Positions 12,601 to 25,267 of a DNA stretch of 64,000 nt are shown here, one piece after another (within the stretch, counting starts at the first letter, position 1; the number at the start of each line of letters is the position of its first letter). The stretch comes from Cladopsammia gracilis. Taxonomy: Eukaryota; Cnidaria; Anthozoa; Scleractinia; Dendrophylliidae. The translations under genes were made by a program, and so were the position numbers. The DNA lies in the NCBI GenBank assembly GCA_022457155.1, contig JAJGOT010000318.1:784001-848000 (forward strand), read 5' to 3'. The notes under the pieces are model-generated. The model was not told where the DNA came from. It searched no databases and was given only the letters and a program-made list of their open reading frames with translations.

Positions 12601-14205
12601 CACTCGCTGGATGCTTCACTCACCTCGTCAGCTTGACAGTCTCCTCCATTTTACACAGAGCACATTTGTCCGGCTTCCAAACACACAACTGGAACTTTGT
12701 TTTACATATTTAACTATGATTGTATGTTTTCCTCTGGTACTTGATTGCCCTATCTCAGGGGTTGTGAGCATGCAGTTTTCTGGGAGAATATGTTCCCTTA
12801 CTTTTTCCCACTGGGTTTTTTAGGGTTTTTATATCAGGCGGGCGAGTGTTAAATCAGTACCAGCCCCATAACAGGGTCCACGCATGCAAATACTCTTCAT
12901 AAAACATATCTGCCTTCCAGCTCCAAGCCTTGGATTTCTTTTCCCTGGAACACTTTTTTTTTTTCCTTCTCTCTTTCGGCCTTACCACAAAATAATTCCT
13001 CATTTTTCAACCTTGTACCGAAAGTCGTGTGTGGATGCTGGTCATGGGATGTAGTATTGTACTAAGGTGTATTTCAAGAAATTTAATGTCAAAATATATT
13101 GGTAATTTATTGTTCCGGCACTGTCCTACAAGTACCAAGTACCAAGGCTATATACCACCGAGATCACACTTGCATGGAAATGAATGGGACATAATCACTG
13201 CAGATGTTTCTTTATCAAACAGAACTTTGAACTCACAGGCGAGGTTTCTGCCTGTACCATAGACTCAACAAACAAAGCTTAGACTTTGATAACAGACATT
13301 GTTTCAGAATACAGTTATAAGTTATGAGAGTGGTAACTATGCGCAAGGAATCCTCCTGCTTTGCAACATCCTGGGTGGGGTAACCGTTTGCTACTCCGAA
13401 TCAAACAGCTCTCTTAGCAGCCTCAGTGTGGGAGGATTCTGTTCCAGAATTATGGGGAGAAGCGTTGCTGGCGACAACCCTTCAGTCCCACACTGAAGCG
13501 ATGCCTGGGTTGCCTTAGCTTGGGTGATAAACGGTGGTGACGTCCACTTCCCCTCGCTAAGCCGCCTTCTAGGAGCTTGGCATAGGTACACGCTGCTCAG
13601 AGTAGCTGTGCTCCATGACACCAATCTCATGGTTTATATGCCACTCGCTGACCGGCTAGCCCCATTGACTGGCCTCGCACGCGGCAGGCAGCACTTGGGT
13701 CCTGGACATCGCCTATCCCCCTACCTTCTCCCACAAAATATGTGCCTTTCAATTGTGCGTTGACATTAACTAAATCTCTAAATAAATACATCACTCAGGC
13801 CTTAGATTCTTACAAGTTGCCAACAAGGGTTCGTGCATGTGCGTTTCACTTTTTAAGTAGGCCATACTGGATAACATCCGAACAAATCACTGATAAACAT
13901 AAATTCAGAATCTATCATACGAGATTTAAAGTATTTGCAATCTTGTATGGCGCTCGCGCGTCAGTATAATATTACACAGATGGAATAATAAGACTATAAA
14001 GGGTCCATGACCGTTTGGTTATATGGTCGCCAACAATTGAATTGCTCGAAGAGGTTACATGTATTACTGCAAGAAAATCTTTTGTCGCAACAATCGCTAG
14101 CGAGCACAAGTACAAAAAAGAAATCGGTTTGCCTTGGTCCAGGAATCCCCATTTCTCAACCCTTACCTTACATTTAATCAAAACACAGGATTTTAATTAT
14201 GTCTT
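9650..14205. other. Intron sequence, no gene recognised
   Basis: I find no supported gene. There is a short CCCA microsatellite at about 11899-11918 and several AT-rich tracts. Short open frames between 10.4 and 13.9 kb have no homology that I recognise and no paired splice signals. Confidence 0.4.
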
Positions 14206-14614
14206 ACCTGCTCCTATCGGAACCTCTTGGTTTTCAAGGGTAAAAATACTACTCTGACAATTCTAGGTTAATGTGTCGAGTATATAGCTGTTTACTCCAT
14301 TTTCCAGAATGATTTGGGTGAAAACACGTCAACCGCTTTCGACCTGCCCAGCCGTAAGTGAGGCGGTATCTGTGGCTAGGACACACGGTAAATTCGTTCA
14401 TTGGCTTTTCACTGGGCGATATAAATCCACCACGATTAAAAATTACTTCATTTTCTCTAATTTGCCCATCTCCCCTTCTTCCACTTATGCCAAGTGCGGC
14501 AAAATGGTTGTATAAATATTCATTGGTACAAGACTTCACTGGAATAGTTGTAATGTCATTTTTCCCTGGAGCTGGGCCACTAGGTGAACCTTCACTAAAA
14601 AAGGAGCAACTCAT
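14206..14614 (-). pseudogene. Exon of a cysteine/histidine-rich protein, one frameshift
   Basis: The minus-strand reading is strongly protein-like and carries a possible zinc-binding pattern, FTVCPSHRYRLTYGWAGRKR followed by LTCFHPNH (C-x2-H...C-x4-H). It runs to INLELS, where the frame stops. Shifting one base continues it as NQEVPIGAG directly before a donor (gtaaga). The combination looks like a real exon of a multicopy cnidarian family, now frame-broken or misread by one base. No function is assigned. It sits antisense inside the large intron of the host gene. Confidence 0.5.
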
Positions 14615-15059
14615 TCTAGAAATCCTCTGTTATCTATCCACACCATGAGACTTGGCTTACTTTGTAAACAATGATACCGGTTATTAGTTTTTTTTTTCGT
14701 AGAATTTAACTGACAGCTTCTAATTATAAATTATAAAAACAATTCGAGAATTTCAGATCCCTTTGCAACAAAAATACTGAATGTAAATAACTAGGCCAAT
14801 ATTTCATACCTCAAATATTATGGAATAAATTGCTCGACAAAAAAATGGAAAACAAAAGCCTATATAAATCAGTTTTAAATCTCTTTCGACGTTGTGATCG
14901 GGGCGTCGATTTCATAGAACAGTATGCATACTTGTTTAATACATGTATATAGCATTTGCTACTAAATCGGAGCGTATATTTTTATTTATATTTCCAAAAA
15001 CATAACAAAATTTGAGATACTTCCAAGGCTAAAGAGATGTTTGCTAATTTCGTTCACGC

Positions 15060-15905
15060 TCAAACCCAAAACCTGCAAAACAGTCTAAATAACCAAAATG
15101 AAATCCGAGCCCGTGAGCTCAAAGCATACAAAAATGCAAAATTGTGAAAAGTAAATAACAGCATTAGTCTAGTATTATTGAAGTAGCTTATTAAATGAAT
15201 GAGAACGCTTTAGAAGATCAGTTGAATTTTGTATCAAGTTACTGCGATTGACAAATTTGCAAACCAGAGTTAGTTACTCGAATTGTGGTTGACGAAGAGT
15301 CTGTGACATCAAAGTGTGACGTGACAAAAGGTTGAATTTTTCTTGGAAATCCGGCTGAAATGCATGCACAAATCGTTTCAGATTCTATAGGTCCCAAAGT
15401 TTTGTTTTGTGATACAGAAAGACGGAATGATGATGAAGCTATTGAACTCTTTTACTCGAAAAATAACCGTCGCCTTTCGGAGGAAACTAATTGTAAAAAT
15501 GGGGTTGAATAAACATATGCAAATATTGACTTTGCGTACCTGAAAATTTAATTCTCATTTCTTGAACTGAGCATTTTTAATCAAGGCTCTGATGGCTGAG
15601 AATAAGAGTTTATAGTTCCATTTAATAGAATCCTGCAGTTAGAAGTCTTTGGGAGACGAGAAAATGTTCTACGCGTTGCTTATGTCACGGTCGCCTCGAG
15701 TCGTCAAAATCAAGGGATTTTCTGACCCTACGGGCCGATTTTGGGGGGTAGTCAGATCTCGGAAACTAAAAGCTTTTAAAAACTAAGCATGCTGCCTTTC
15801 AACATCACTGATTGAATGTTTCAAACTGGCAACATGTGGAAGGATTCGGCCGACCCCGATCCGTGGCCTCTGCCCGGTTTTCGCAGACAGACGCTCTTTA
15901 ACCTT
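15060..15905 (-). repeat. Right member of the long dispersed inverted repeat
   Basis: Reverse-complement partner of 2575-3470. A minus-strand frame across 15783-16100 reads partly through this repeat into flanking sequence. It is protein-like near KTGQRPRIGVGRILPHVASL but matches nothing I recognise and runs antisense into the ubiquitin-like exon, so I do not call it a gene. Confidence 0.75.
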
Positions 15906-16091
15906 ATTAGCCAGCAAAAGGTAAGTTTTTGTTCTCACCCCAAGACAAAAGTTAGTAGCTTGTAGCTCCTGCTGGGCATTTCTAGAGCACAGCTCTGTTT
16001 GTGATGTAGGTTGTTGGAAGGGAGATCTCTGTTCACCTTCCAAAAGAGACAGAAGCATGGTAATAATTGCATGTATTTTATCTGTATTCAG

Positions 16092-16245
16092 CTCACACAC
16101 CCAGGTTGTTATTGACCGTGACTACCTTGGACCACTGTGCTTGCAGTTTACAAGCCCCCCATCAGTTGCTGATGTGAAAAGTGAGCTTATGGAGAGAACT
16201 GGACTTCCAGTCAAAGACCAGTTACTTTACTACAATGGCAAAAAG
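16092..16245 (+). CDS. Ubiquitin-like domain exon 1
   Basis: The exon lies between an acceptor (ctgtattcag) and a donor (aaaaag|gtaata). It starts in phase 2 and ends in phase 0. It encodes an N-terminal strand (QVVIDRDYLGPLCLQF), then SVADVKSELMERTGLPVKDQ and LLYYNGKK, the usual ubiquitin-like order of strand, helix and strand with the Gly-Lys turn. The next exon continues with LSDSLALRPM, equivalent to the 'L.D...L...GI' segment of ubiquitin-like folds. It probably mediates protein interaction or targets the downstream OTU domain. Confidence 0.75.
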
Positions 16246-16739
16246 GTAATACATGTGTAATGACAGTAAAGCTAAATAGTGGGACTGATCTGACTTGTTT
16301 GGAGATTAAATGCACCAAATGAAATTCCCTGAAAATTCCACTGACTTTAAGGTATGTACATGTATTGGTCAGTCAGACTGACGCAGTCCAGCCTTGTCAA
16401 TTGTAAAACCAGGAGAGCAGAGGCATTTTTCATATTCACATATATTTCAATAATTTAGTAAGCTATTAGTATTGCTTCAACCACTTGCAAAAATAGTTGA
16501 GATACTGCATAAAAACGGCGATTCTACAAATTTAACACTTTAAACATTGAATTCTCTCCCCTCCCTTGTCAATGTTGTCTGAATATCGGAATTCCATTCA
16601 ATCCGTAAGCCAAACAACTTTGATAGGGAGAGGGGGGTAGAGGTACATAGAGGTACATGTACCGGTAATTATATTTTATGTACATTGCATGACACAAAGT
16701 GTCCTTAGGTACATAAAAAGAAACTATTGAAATATTCTT

Positions 16740-16930
16740 GATATTGTTTATTGTCAGCTTATTGGACGTTATTTTAGACTCTGTGGACCCAGAATAGTTG
16801 TCCGTGTCTGCTTACTGGAGGTTAAAAGTGTAGTGTTGGAGAGGATAAATTGCCGGAACCGCGGTTTGGTGTCCGCTTAAGGGAGGTGTCCGCTTACAGC
16901 AGGTGTTCGTTAGTGGAGGTTCGACTGTAT
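16740..16930. repeat. Short tandem GTCCGCTTA..GGAGGT motif repeat
   Basis: The segment carries several degenerate copies of gtgtccgcttaagggaggt ending in ggttcgactgta. It looks like the end of a dispersed element. It is intronic, between the two ubiquitin-like exons. Confidence 0.5.
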
Positions 16931-17070
16931 GTGTTTGTGTCTGTGGTTTAAACTTTGAACTTAAACTTAAAAGGCCTTAGTGAACTTCAGAACTTTGTTT
17001 AGGGCCCCAGGAATGATGTCCATAGTCACTTTCTGTAACCCATGATGCATTTTGTTCTTTTTTGTTTCAG

Positions 17071-17161
17071 TTGAGTGACAGTCTTGCCTTAAGACCTATG
17101 ATTGATGACAATCCAGACAGTCTAACTCTGGTACTGTCTGTAGGTACTCTTAAAGGCGGAG
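17071..17161 (+). CDS. Ubiquitin-like domain exon 2
   Basis: Bounded by tttgtttcag and gtaaga, phase 0 to phase 1. It encodes LSDSLALRPMIDDNPDSLTL then VLSVGTLKGGG. This completes the ubiquitin-like fold and ends in a glycine-rich tail, although more protein follows, so the GG is internal rather than a processed C-terminus in this model. Confidence 0.75.
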
Positions 17162-17367
17162 GTAAGAATTTAGTGATACTTGAATGTTACCATGTTCTTT
17201 AAATCGTTACGCTTAGGCCTCTTGTGTGGTATAGCTTCAAATGACAGTCACTTTTCACCTAACACAATCTTCAAGAATAGAATGTATAAAGAAATGGTAT
17301 TAATGCCAAAAAAAAGGCCTTGTAGGCAATAACATGGCTAAACTGACCAATGACAGCAACAACCAGA

Positions 17368-17508
17368 TATATATGTTGTGGTTCAATTTTATCCTTGGTT
17401 CAAATTTTATTTTCCTTTGTTTAAAACTCATTAACATTCATTACCATATCCAAAAACAAAGGAAAATAAAATTTGAACCAAGGATAAAATTGAACCACAA
17501 CATATATA
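17368..17508. mobile_element. Hairpin MITE with 55-bp perfect arms
   Basis: The left arm (17368-17422) begins tatatatgttgtggttcaat. The right arm (17454-17508) is its reverse complement with no mismatch that I can see, around a 31-base loop. The perfect arms imply a young insertion or strong constraint. Any frame through it is an artefact. Confidence 0.85.
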
Positions 17509-17770
17509 CCATCAACTGATGGCTCACAATTTACATGACTCGGTCTGAAAATGAATTCCACTCAGGTTGTTGAAATGTCAGTTAATGTCAACAACAGTTC
17601 TTTTCAGAAACTACACACCTGGACGATCACACTCGACAGACTACTGATACTCTTGTAATGAATGATTGTGTCCAGAACCCAGGGACTCACAGCCATGCCA
17701 TCGAAATTCCAAAATAATTTATGCTGAAATCGTGGTGTAACAATACTAGCATGCTCTTAACTTTTTTTAG

Positions 17771-17845
17771 ATGTAGTACGGCCTAAAAAAGCCCCAGATG
17801 AAGGTGCTACTGGAAGTCAAGATCCATCTAGCTCACAAGAACAAG
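17771..17845 (+). CDS. Linker exon, phase 1-1
   Basis: A 75-nt exon between ttttttag and gtatat encodes a hydrophilic linker, VVRPKKAPDEGATGSQDPSS then SQEQ. Its phase-1 end matches the phase-1 start of the OTU exons at 37885 and 40166, giving QEQ-DFDG across a roughly 20-kb intron. It is supported by splice signals and phase only. Confidence 0.55.
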
Positions 17846-17863
17846 GTATATAATACCGGTATA

Positions 17864-18125
17864 TATAGATAGGCTGAGCCTAACAATGTCGCTCTCTGAA
17901 CAAGCTTAACTAAGGTGAAACTTAACTAAGGTGAAAGGTCGGAAGCACAAGAATTAAGATTGATGACTGGGCTATTTTTCAATTTTAGCAATTCTCAGAA
18001 ACAGTATTACGCGACCCTGCACAGTACATTTAGACCGTACAAAAAAAGTTCACAAAAACAACTTTTTCTTCGTCTAGAATAACTAGTATGACTACTTTCC
18101 GAATAAATTACACTTGTCGCTTGTC
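17864..18125 (-). repeat. Dispersed repeat, copy also split by the Penelope element
   Basis: This segment (ataggctgagcctaacaatg onward) recurs in reverse orientation at about 31930-32167, where it is interrupted and resumes at 33755. It supplies the empty-site comparison for the Penelope-like insertion. Confidence 0.7.
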
Positions 18126-18129
18126 AAAA

Positions 18130-20615
18130 ATTGCCCGATATAAACTGATTTGGAAATCAAAATTGCAAAAATGCACAAACATATTTGCATAAGGCAAACG
18201 CGAGTGAAGATAGAACTATATCCAAGTCTTGTTTTGTTTACATATCAAATCGCTTTTTACTCATGCGCGTAGCGGCATGAGTTATAAAATGGGCTCTGTT
18301 TTTCTTCTTTTTTTTCTTCTTTTTTTTTGGTGTCACGATTTTGCATGCAAATTTATGCACGCATATTTTAAATTGGCACTTCCGGTTCATAGACTTCCTG
18401 TTTAGTGACTTCCGGCTACTCCCACTTCCTGTAAAACAGCGTTACTGAAGTGTCACGACAGCATCTCCTACAACCCTACTTACATTACTAATGTTCACGT
18501 TAGGTATATATAAGACGTAGAACAATCACTGGCTTCATTGTGGTACAGTCTTCATTTACAAAACATTCAATAGTAAAGAACGCAGTTTGCAGGAACGATG
18601 ACTGAATGAAAGGAGTAACTCTTCTTCATATCGGACATCTTATCATGTTTAAAATATATCATAAAATTTTCGTACGCATGCGCATGAGTATAGGCTGTTT
18701 GCAGCCTCTTGTTAATCTATGTAATGAATGAACAAACACATAATCAAAGCGCTCTAAGAGCCATCTCGTTAATGCGAAACATGGTAAGGTTAATTTGAAA
18801 GACAAATTAAGGGGGCAGTAGTTATCTTGCAAAAACGACAAAGGAAGTGTAGCGTTTTTATTTTTTGAGTTAGCAAACCGAATAACGGCATAAGTGAACG
18901 TTCTAAAGAGGCACGAAGAGCTAATGTCTTAAGGTGTAGTAGACATGACCATGAAAGCGAGAGGAGTTATTTGAAACTTTTCATCAGTGTGTGAAGTGTT
19001 AACTTTTAAACTATATTTTTAATGGTTAATAAGGGTTTGATTACTTTGATTAGTTTTGTTTTGATAGCGTGGATTGTTAAAGTAGTACGTTTGGGCTGGT
19101 TTGTGTGATGTAATATCGAGTTTAAAAGGTATTTTGACAAAGTGGGTAAGATTGGCTAACTGGACTAGTTTGGTTTTTATTATCTCCTGTAAGTTAATGT
19201 TTAACTTACAGGAGTTTATGTGGGCTAACATGCATTCTTTATGCATTTTTGTTAGCAAAAAATGCGTTAGATACTATTAATAGACTTTTTAGTGAATTTG
19301 TGGGGACATTCCTTTTGCATATTTGTAAGCAGATTTGTGTTAGATATGATCAATAAGAAAACAAGAGTCGAGTTGCATATTTTTTTAATACAGTGGTTTA
19401 TTGACTTGACCTTCACAGTGAAGAAATATGCGTGTTAAAATTTCATATAAAATCTGCCACGCTGTTTGCCTATTTCGAAAAATGCCTCGGAATATATTTT
19501 TTCAGTTAGGTAACATTCCTACTGTTTGATATCTCTATTTCATAGCGATGATTTTTAAGGCGTACGATTATGAATTCTATGTTTTTTTGGGAACATGTTG
19601 CAGCATATATTTCATTGTATCGAGCGTCAAAAAGTGTAACGTAATGTAATCTTCTCACCTAATGTAGACTGTGGTCAGATATTTGGCACGCTAGAAGCGC
19701 GCTTGGCTAATATCCTTTACGATGCATTTTAATGTTTGCCCAGTCTGGTTTGTCAAACTTTTTGCTTCAAGACATTTGGTCAGTATTATCATGTTATAGC
19801 ACTGCGTTTTAAGAAAAGGAAAAGAGGTTTGAGGAAAGCTGCCATTGCTCACTGAGAATGCTTGTATGCTGTACGTTTACAATGAAGTTTTGTTGAAGTT
19901 ATGTGTTTGTTAATTTCCATGTTATATCGCCAAATGTCACCAAATATACAACTAAATTGGATTAAAAGATTCTCAAGGAGAAAAACAGAAGCAGTAGTTT
20001 GGAGGAAATGTGCGGGATTAGAAGAATGGAAGTTGATTACGGTTAAGCAATTTTGATTACATGACATGCGGTCAAGAAATATTCAAAGTTTCGATTCTGG
20101 TGGAATCTTGTCGTTATTTTGTCTTTTTAATTCATATTTTTCTGCGTTCATCACTTTTGGCTATTTTTTTCTTCCTATTTTCGGATGATAAAGCAAGCTA
20201 AAGCAAGCTCCTGGCCATAATCATGAAAACACAATATAATCTGTCGGGACAGTGTCCCTTTAGTTAAAAAATGTCCTCGGTTAATTTACCCCGCATTTGC
20301 AAGTTATAGAAGCTGACTAAATTAAACAACAATAGGTTTTAACGAACTAGTGCTTTAAATTTCCTTGTAGGTTGACAAACAAATATAGAACTTTTCAATA
20401 AGTGTGCTTGTAAAAGCGATCAGAAACAATTTCACGAACGCTTTTGTAAGATGTGAATAAAAGAATTTTATTTTATCAAGGGGACTGTTTTAAGCGACAT
20501 TATTTTATTTTTAGTGGGTCATCGTACAGTGCACGGTGCCAGGATTAAATGTATTTTGCCGGTTGGCCTTTGATTTTTGTTCAATTTTTGTTGATTTTTA
20601 AGGCTCAAACCTACG
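18130..20615. other. Intron sequence, no gene recognised
   Basis: AT-rich. It contains a perfect 14-bp hairpin at about 19187-19216 (cctgtaagttaa/ttaacttacagg). No reading frame has recognisable features. Confidence 0.4.
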
Positions 20616-20625
20616 CTTGTCAAAT

Positions 20626-21923
20626 GAGGGTCTAAAATAGGGTTTCCCAATCCTGCTTCCCGCCACAATTTTTTCTTTCATCCCGCCATCCCGCTTGCTT
20701 CGAACATGTCATCCCGATCCCGCTTCCAAATTTTTTTTTTTGCATGCAGTTTTTTCCGGACGAGACGCTATTTCCGCGGCCTAATGCACTACAACCTCGG
20801 TGTTTGTTTACAGTAAACAGCAGCAGTCATTTTAGTTTGGTAAATTTATCCGCTTTTGAGTAAGTGTCGAGGAGCCAAATAAAAGTTTCCTTTATCGGAG
20901 AACAGCACGTGGACCATGACGTTTTTATTGAGCAGTCCATTTACAGAGGGCAGGATTTTCGCCAATCTGAAATGCTATAACAATAATATGATTTAAATAT
21001 AAATATCTGCAGTTAAGGGGATCAGGCTGTTCTCTGTATGCATGTATGAAAATACCAACTCATTTGAGATAACAACACTAATTTCGGCATTTATTTACTT
21101 CAGTTTTAGCTTATATTTTATGTTTTTCCACAGAAATACGTAATCCTCATTTTCCACACTCCGCATTTTTCACACTCCTCGTTTTCCACACCCCGTGTGT
21201 TTCACACTCCGCACTTCACACTCCACACACCGCATATTCCATACAACCGATGGAGAAAACTCTATCAAAAATAAAGTTCGAAGAAAGGAAAAATGCGCTT
21301 AAACAGGAGGAGGAAACACAAAAAGAAATTCTGCCATTCGTGAGCAATACCAGCCATCAGTGCCAAACTTCAAACAAATTTTAATGTCAAAATGGCACAT
21401 AATGCAGAACCAACCACTGCTACGACAAATCTACAAAGAACCACCCATGATATCTTTTAAAAAAGGCAAATCCTTTATATTAAAGATACACTCCTTAGAG
21501 GAAAATATAAAAGGTGTCAAATATGTTTGTGTGGCCTGTCACCCCTTGCTACTTCCTGTTTTAGCATTTTAATGGGTACCTTGAGACAAAATTGCGACAC
21601 CGTGACAGGTGCTTATTCGGATTGCTAAAGATCAGAACTTCTGAAATGTTTTCAAAGGAAAGACAGGATAGAAAAAACGGTTAAGAAAATCACCTAGAAT
21701 GTAAACATCCAGACTTGTCTTCCTTCACGGAATCGTGAAATTAATCCGGCGAGTGCATTGTCGTCATCGATCCCGTTTCCCACCCGGAAAAATCAAGAAT
21801 TCCCACGTCCCGCCATGAAGATGACGAACTTCCCGCTTCCCGCCTTCAAATTTTCTTTCATCCCGCATCCCGGCAGCGAAAAAAGGCTTATCCCGCATCC
21901 CGCCAACCCTATGTTAGGCCCTC
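20626..21923. mobile_element. Non-autonomous TIR transposon with 7-bp target duplication
   Basis: The terminal inverted repeats are gagggtctaaaatagggttt on the left and the complement of gagggcctaacatagggttg on the right. They are flanked by the direct repeat gtcaaat on both sides (20619-20625 and 21924-21930). Both termini are followed inward by tcccgc/tcccgcttcccgc tracts. The interior holds a ttccacactcc microsatellite (about 21155-21240) and a Penelope-like fragment. No transposase is present, so the superfamily is unassigned. Confidence 0.75.
21241..21500 (+). pseudogene. Fragment of a Penelope-like element reverse transcriptase C-terminal region
   Basis: The plus-strand reading QEEETQKEILPFVSN, then after a frameshift PNFKQILMSKWHIMQNQPLL and PPMISFKKGKS, resembles the segment before the GIY-YIG domain in the Penelope-like element at 32.5-33.6 kb (PPLISFKRDKN). 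It is short, frameshifted and captured inside the TIR element. Confidence 0.55.
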
Positions 21924-22997
21924 GTCAAATAGGCTCAAAATGTCAAACGATACAACAACACTGGCAACAACTTTATTTCAGTATTCCCATTTCTAAATAC
22001 ATGGTATTACCGAACCAATTACAATAAGTAAGGAAATTAAAATTACTTAAATTACAATAAAGAAATCTAGAATAAAAATTAATTCATTAATTAAATTAAA
22101 TTCATTTATTAATTGTAAAACAATCACAAGTACTATTGACTATTTTTTGTTCTTGTTTTCATCGCTTGAGTGACAAAAGCAGCAGTTAGCCTGCTAATAT
22201 GTTGATCAGTATAAAAAAAAATAAACCTCATGATAATCCAAATCTATTTTGTTTAATAATTTTGTCAAAAAAGGTATTTCGTAGCTCATCATATAACATA
22301 CAGTGCATACAGTGAAATAAAAAAACTGCTTTTCATCTTTAACTGAATTAAGTGTACAGTGGGAGTTTTAGGGATTGTAATTCGACCATTTTCAATTCTT
22401 AAGGTGTGATTTCCTATCCTGAATTTAGAAGTAATTTTTGTATGTTCAGGATATGGTTAATTAAATCGGAGTATTTCGTTTCACTTTTAAAGATCGAATA
22501 AAATTTAAGTTTTTTTATTTGCATTACTGTAGATTGAGTTGGTGATTTTTTAGACGTGTAAAAATATTCTGTTTTGCCTTTGACAAGAAAAAAGATGGGA
22601 TGCTTAAGTTTATCGCAGTCTTCTCAATATTGAAGTTTGTACAGAAAGAATCAATCTTACTAAACAAACCTGGTTTTTTTAGCCATATCATTAGAAATGA
22701 TTAAGCAGAGTTTTGCGATACTGTCATCAGGTTGATTTTCCAGGTCAAACAAACCAATGTCAAACAGTTAGGTTTCAGTGAGGTTCGGGGTTTTAGTTCA
22801 TTTTTGTTTTTACTTTTTTAGGCCTCATTTTGTTTCATTTTGGTCAGAAAGATTCGTGCCCAATTTAGTCTCTGCTTAAAGAGATAATTGTGGTACGGAT
22901 AGTCCTTAGATTTTTCCTATCGATGGTTTTAATATATCTGGTATTCGAATCTATAGCTGTGAAATGGCTTATTTACGCGTCATAAGCTCTTAAAAAG

Positions 22998-24400
22998 AGG
23001 CAGGCCAAACACGATTCCCACTAGTCGCAAGAAGTATTTAAAAGCCTTTAAAATAGCTTTCCCAAGTAGGTTTACGAGGTATTTGTCCCTTGCTATAGAT
23101 CACTGTTAGGATGCTACAAGTCGCAATTATCTATCCACTTTGCTCGATAATATTGACCCATTGATCTTTGGATAATTTCTCTAATGACAGGATCGATCCC
23201 GGAGGATTTCATGCCATAGCCATAACTATAATTATTTTATTTCTTTATGTATTCTCTACACTGTCCTGGCATATATTAGGGTTTCTTTGGCTCAGACTCG
23301 TGTTGCAAAATAAATGGCAATCGGTTGAAGATTATGCTACCGCTGTGGAAATATTAGGATCAGTAAATAGGCCGTGATAAGTGCCCACAGCCTGCGGCGT
23401 GCAAGACTTGTCAGAAAGTGTTTCTTGATCATGTATAAGTGTCTATTAAAGATCCAAGAATGAAAATGCAATCATTTTCAGGAGTAATAAGCTCCTGTCA
23501 TGTTTCAATATTGGAATCACGACTTCTTGCAGGTAGTTTTAGCTCTTTAGTTTATTCTTTTGTTGAGTAGTGACCTGGAGCTAGACAGAACTTCCGTTGT
23601 CTTATCATGGCATTGCGATCACTGCATCCAATAGTATATCCTCTGTACGCGAAGAACAGCTTCACTTGTAGAGTTGTACCAATGTATCTTGAATTCATTG
23701 AGACATACACGAGACTACACTACGTATCTTTTGTACAACAAGCGTGTAATTCTCGTGAAGTAATGTCGTGCTCCATGCGTTCCATAATAATGGAGTAATT
23801 CCATAGTAATGGAGTAAATGGAGTAATGGAATAAATAAAAAAAAAAGTCCACCCGGTTATAGGCCCATCGGTAACAAAACATTACTCCGGTTATATCCAT
23901 TAATTCCTTATTCCTTTCTTAATTCCTTAACAGAAATTCTTTACAAAAGTTTACGCCAAAATGAAATTAACTCAAAGAACGCTTCTTTATGGCAATATTT
24001 TTGCTTGCCAGCCAAGAAACCCTTACGAAGTTACATAAGCCCAGGGCTTATAAGCAGCATTTTACGGTATAGTCTCTGTAAAAAATAATCACAAAGAAGT
24101 ATAAAGGCCAAACACGACTCCCACTAGTCGCAAAATGTATTAAGTAGCCTTTAGAATAGCTTTCCCGAGTATACCTGCAAGATATTTGTCCCGTTAGATT
24201 ACATTAGGCAGATATTAGGGTTTCTTTGGCTCAGAGTCGTGAATAAGTTTATGTTATCGCTATGAAAATGTTAGGATCAGTAAATTTCTTTGTTCGTGAT
24301 GCACGTGTTTAAGTCTGCGACGTACAAGGCTTGTGAAAGAGTGTTTCTTCGTCACTCTGAGATGTATAAGTGTCTAAGATCCAAGAATGAAAATGTCAAA
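22998..24400 (+). repeat. Diverged direct duplication (22998-23475 and 24106-24400)
   Basis: Both parts begin aggccaaacacgaytcccac and share gggtttctttggctcaga and gatccaagaatgaaaatg in the same order, with indels between. The duplicated unit has no reading frame that I recognise. Between them is a ggagtaatgga-rich simple tract (about 23790-23840). Confidence 0.7.
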
Positions 24401-25267
24401 GACGACCACGACAGCTCTAGCAACTATGTTTAGTTCATTTTTGTTCTTGGTATAACTGTTTGTTAATAGTGACACTGATTCAAACAAAAGTTAAGATGAG
24501 GGGATGAATACTGAGTAAGTTTACAAGAACTAGATTTCCACCTGAAACAGATTTTGACGATAAGATTGATGATGATCCCAATAATGAAAACAGAGAACAA
24601 AGTTGTAAAGAATTTTACTTGAAAGGAGGAATGAAACTTTTTCGCAGAATAAAAGCTAAATCATTCATTTAGTTATGTTTAATAAAAAGGATGTTGAAGA
24701 TTAATTTCAGAGAGCTCTTGATGCTTATCCCATGTAGAAATAAGATTTCAGCAAGTAAAACATGTTATATTCGAAAGGAAAGAAAGGAGAACTCTTAAGA
24801 AAAAGCCATGGGAGATCCTGAAAATAAGGAACGTGATCAGTTAGATACTGTAGCTCCGTCTGCTCAACATAACAAAAAGTTTCATCTTTATTTTCTACAT
24901 CACATTGATTTCAATTGCTGTATCACGTACCTTTAAAGACTTAAAAATATCTTGTTATACCAGACTAGTTTTGATGTAATAATCAGAAATTAAAAAAGTA
25001 AAACAATTTCTGTTTATGGCAAAAGCAACGTGGTTTGTGTTGCAATTATTTTCACTCACTGCTATGCACCTGTGGTAAGTAAGACTTAATGGATCATAAA
25101 TTCATAAAAAAAACTGTATAAGGCATCATCAATTGTGTGCAAAATATAAAAAATAATTTAATGTTTTCTTTTTTTACTTAATGGATTAAGCTGAGGAGAG
25201 GTGCTCTGGCATTTCAGGAGGGGTTGAAAGGGGCACAAACTGTGCAATTAGATCATATCCTTAAACC

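Noticed and set aside
15783..16100. Minus-strand 105-residue protein
   Set aside because: It straddles the edge of an inverted repeat and runs antisense into a supported exon.
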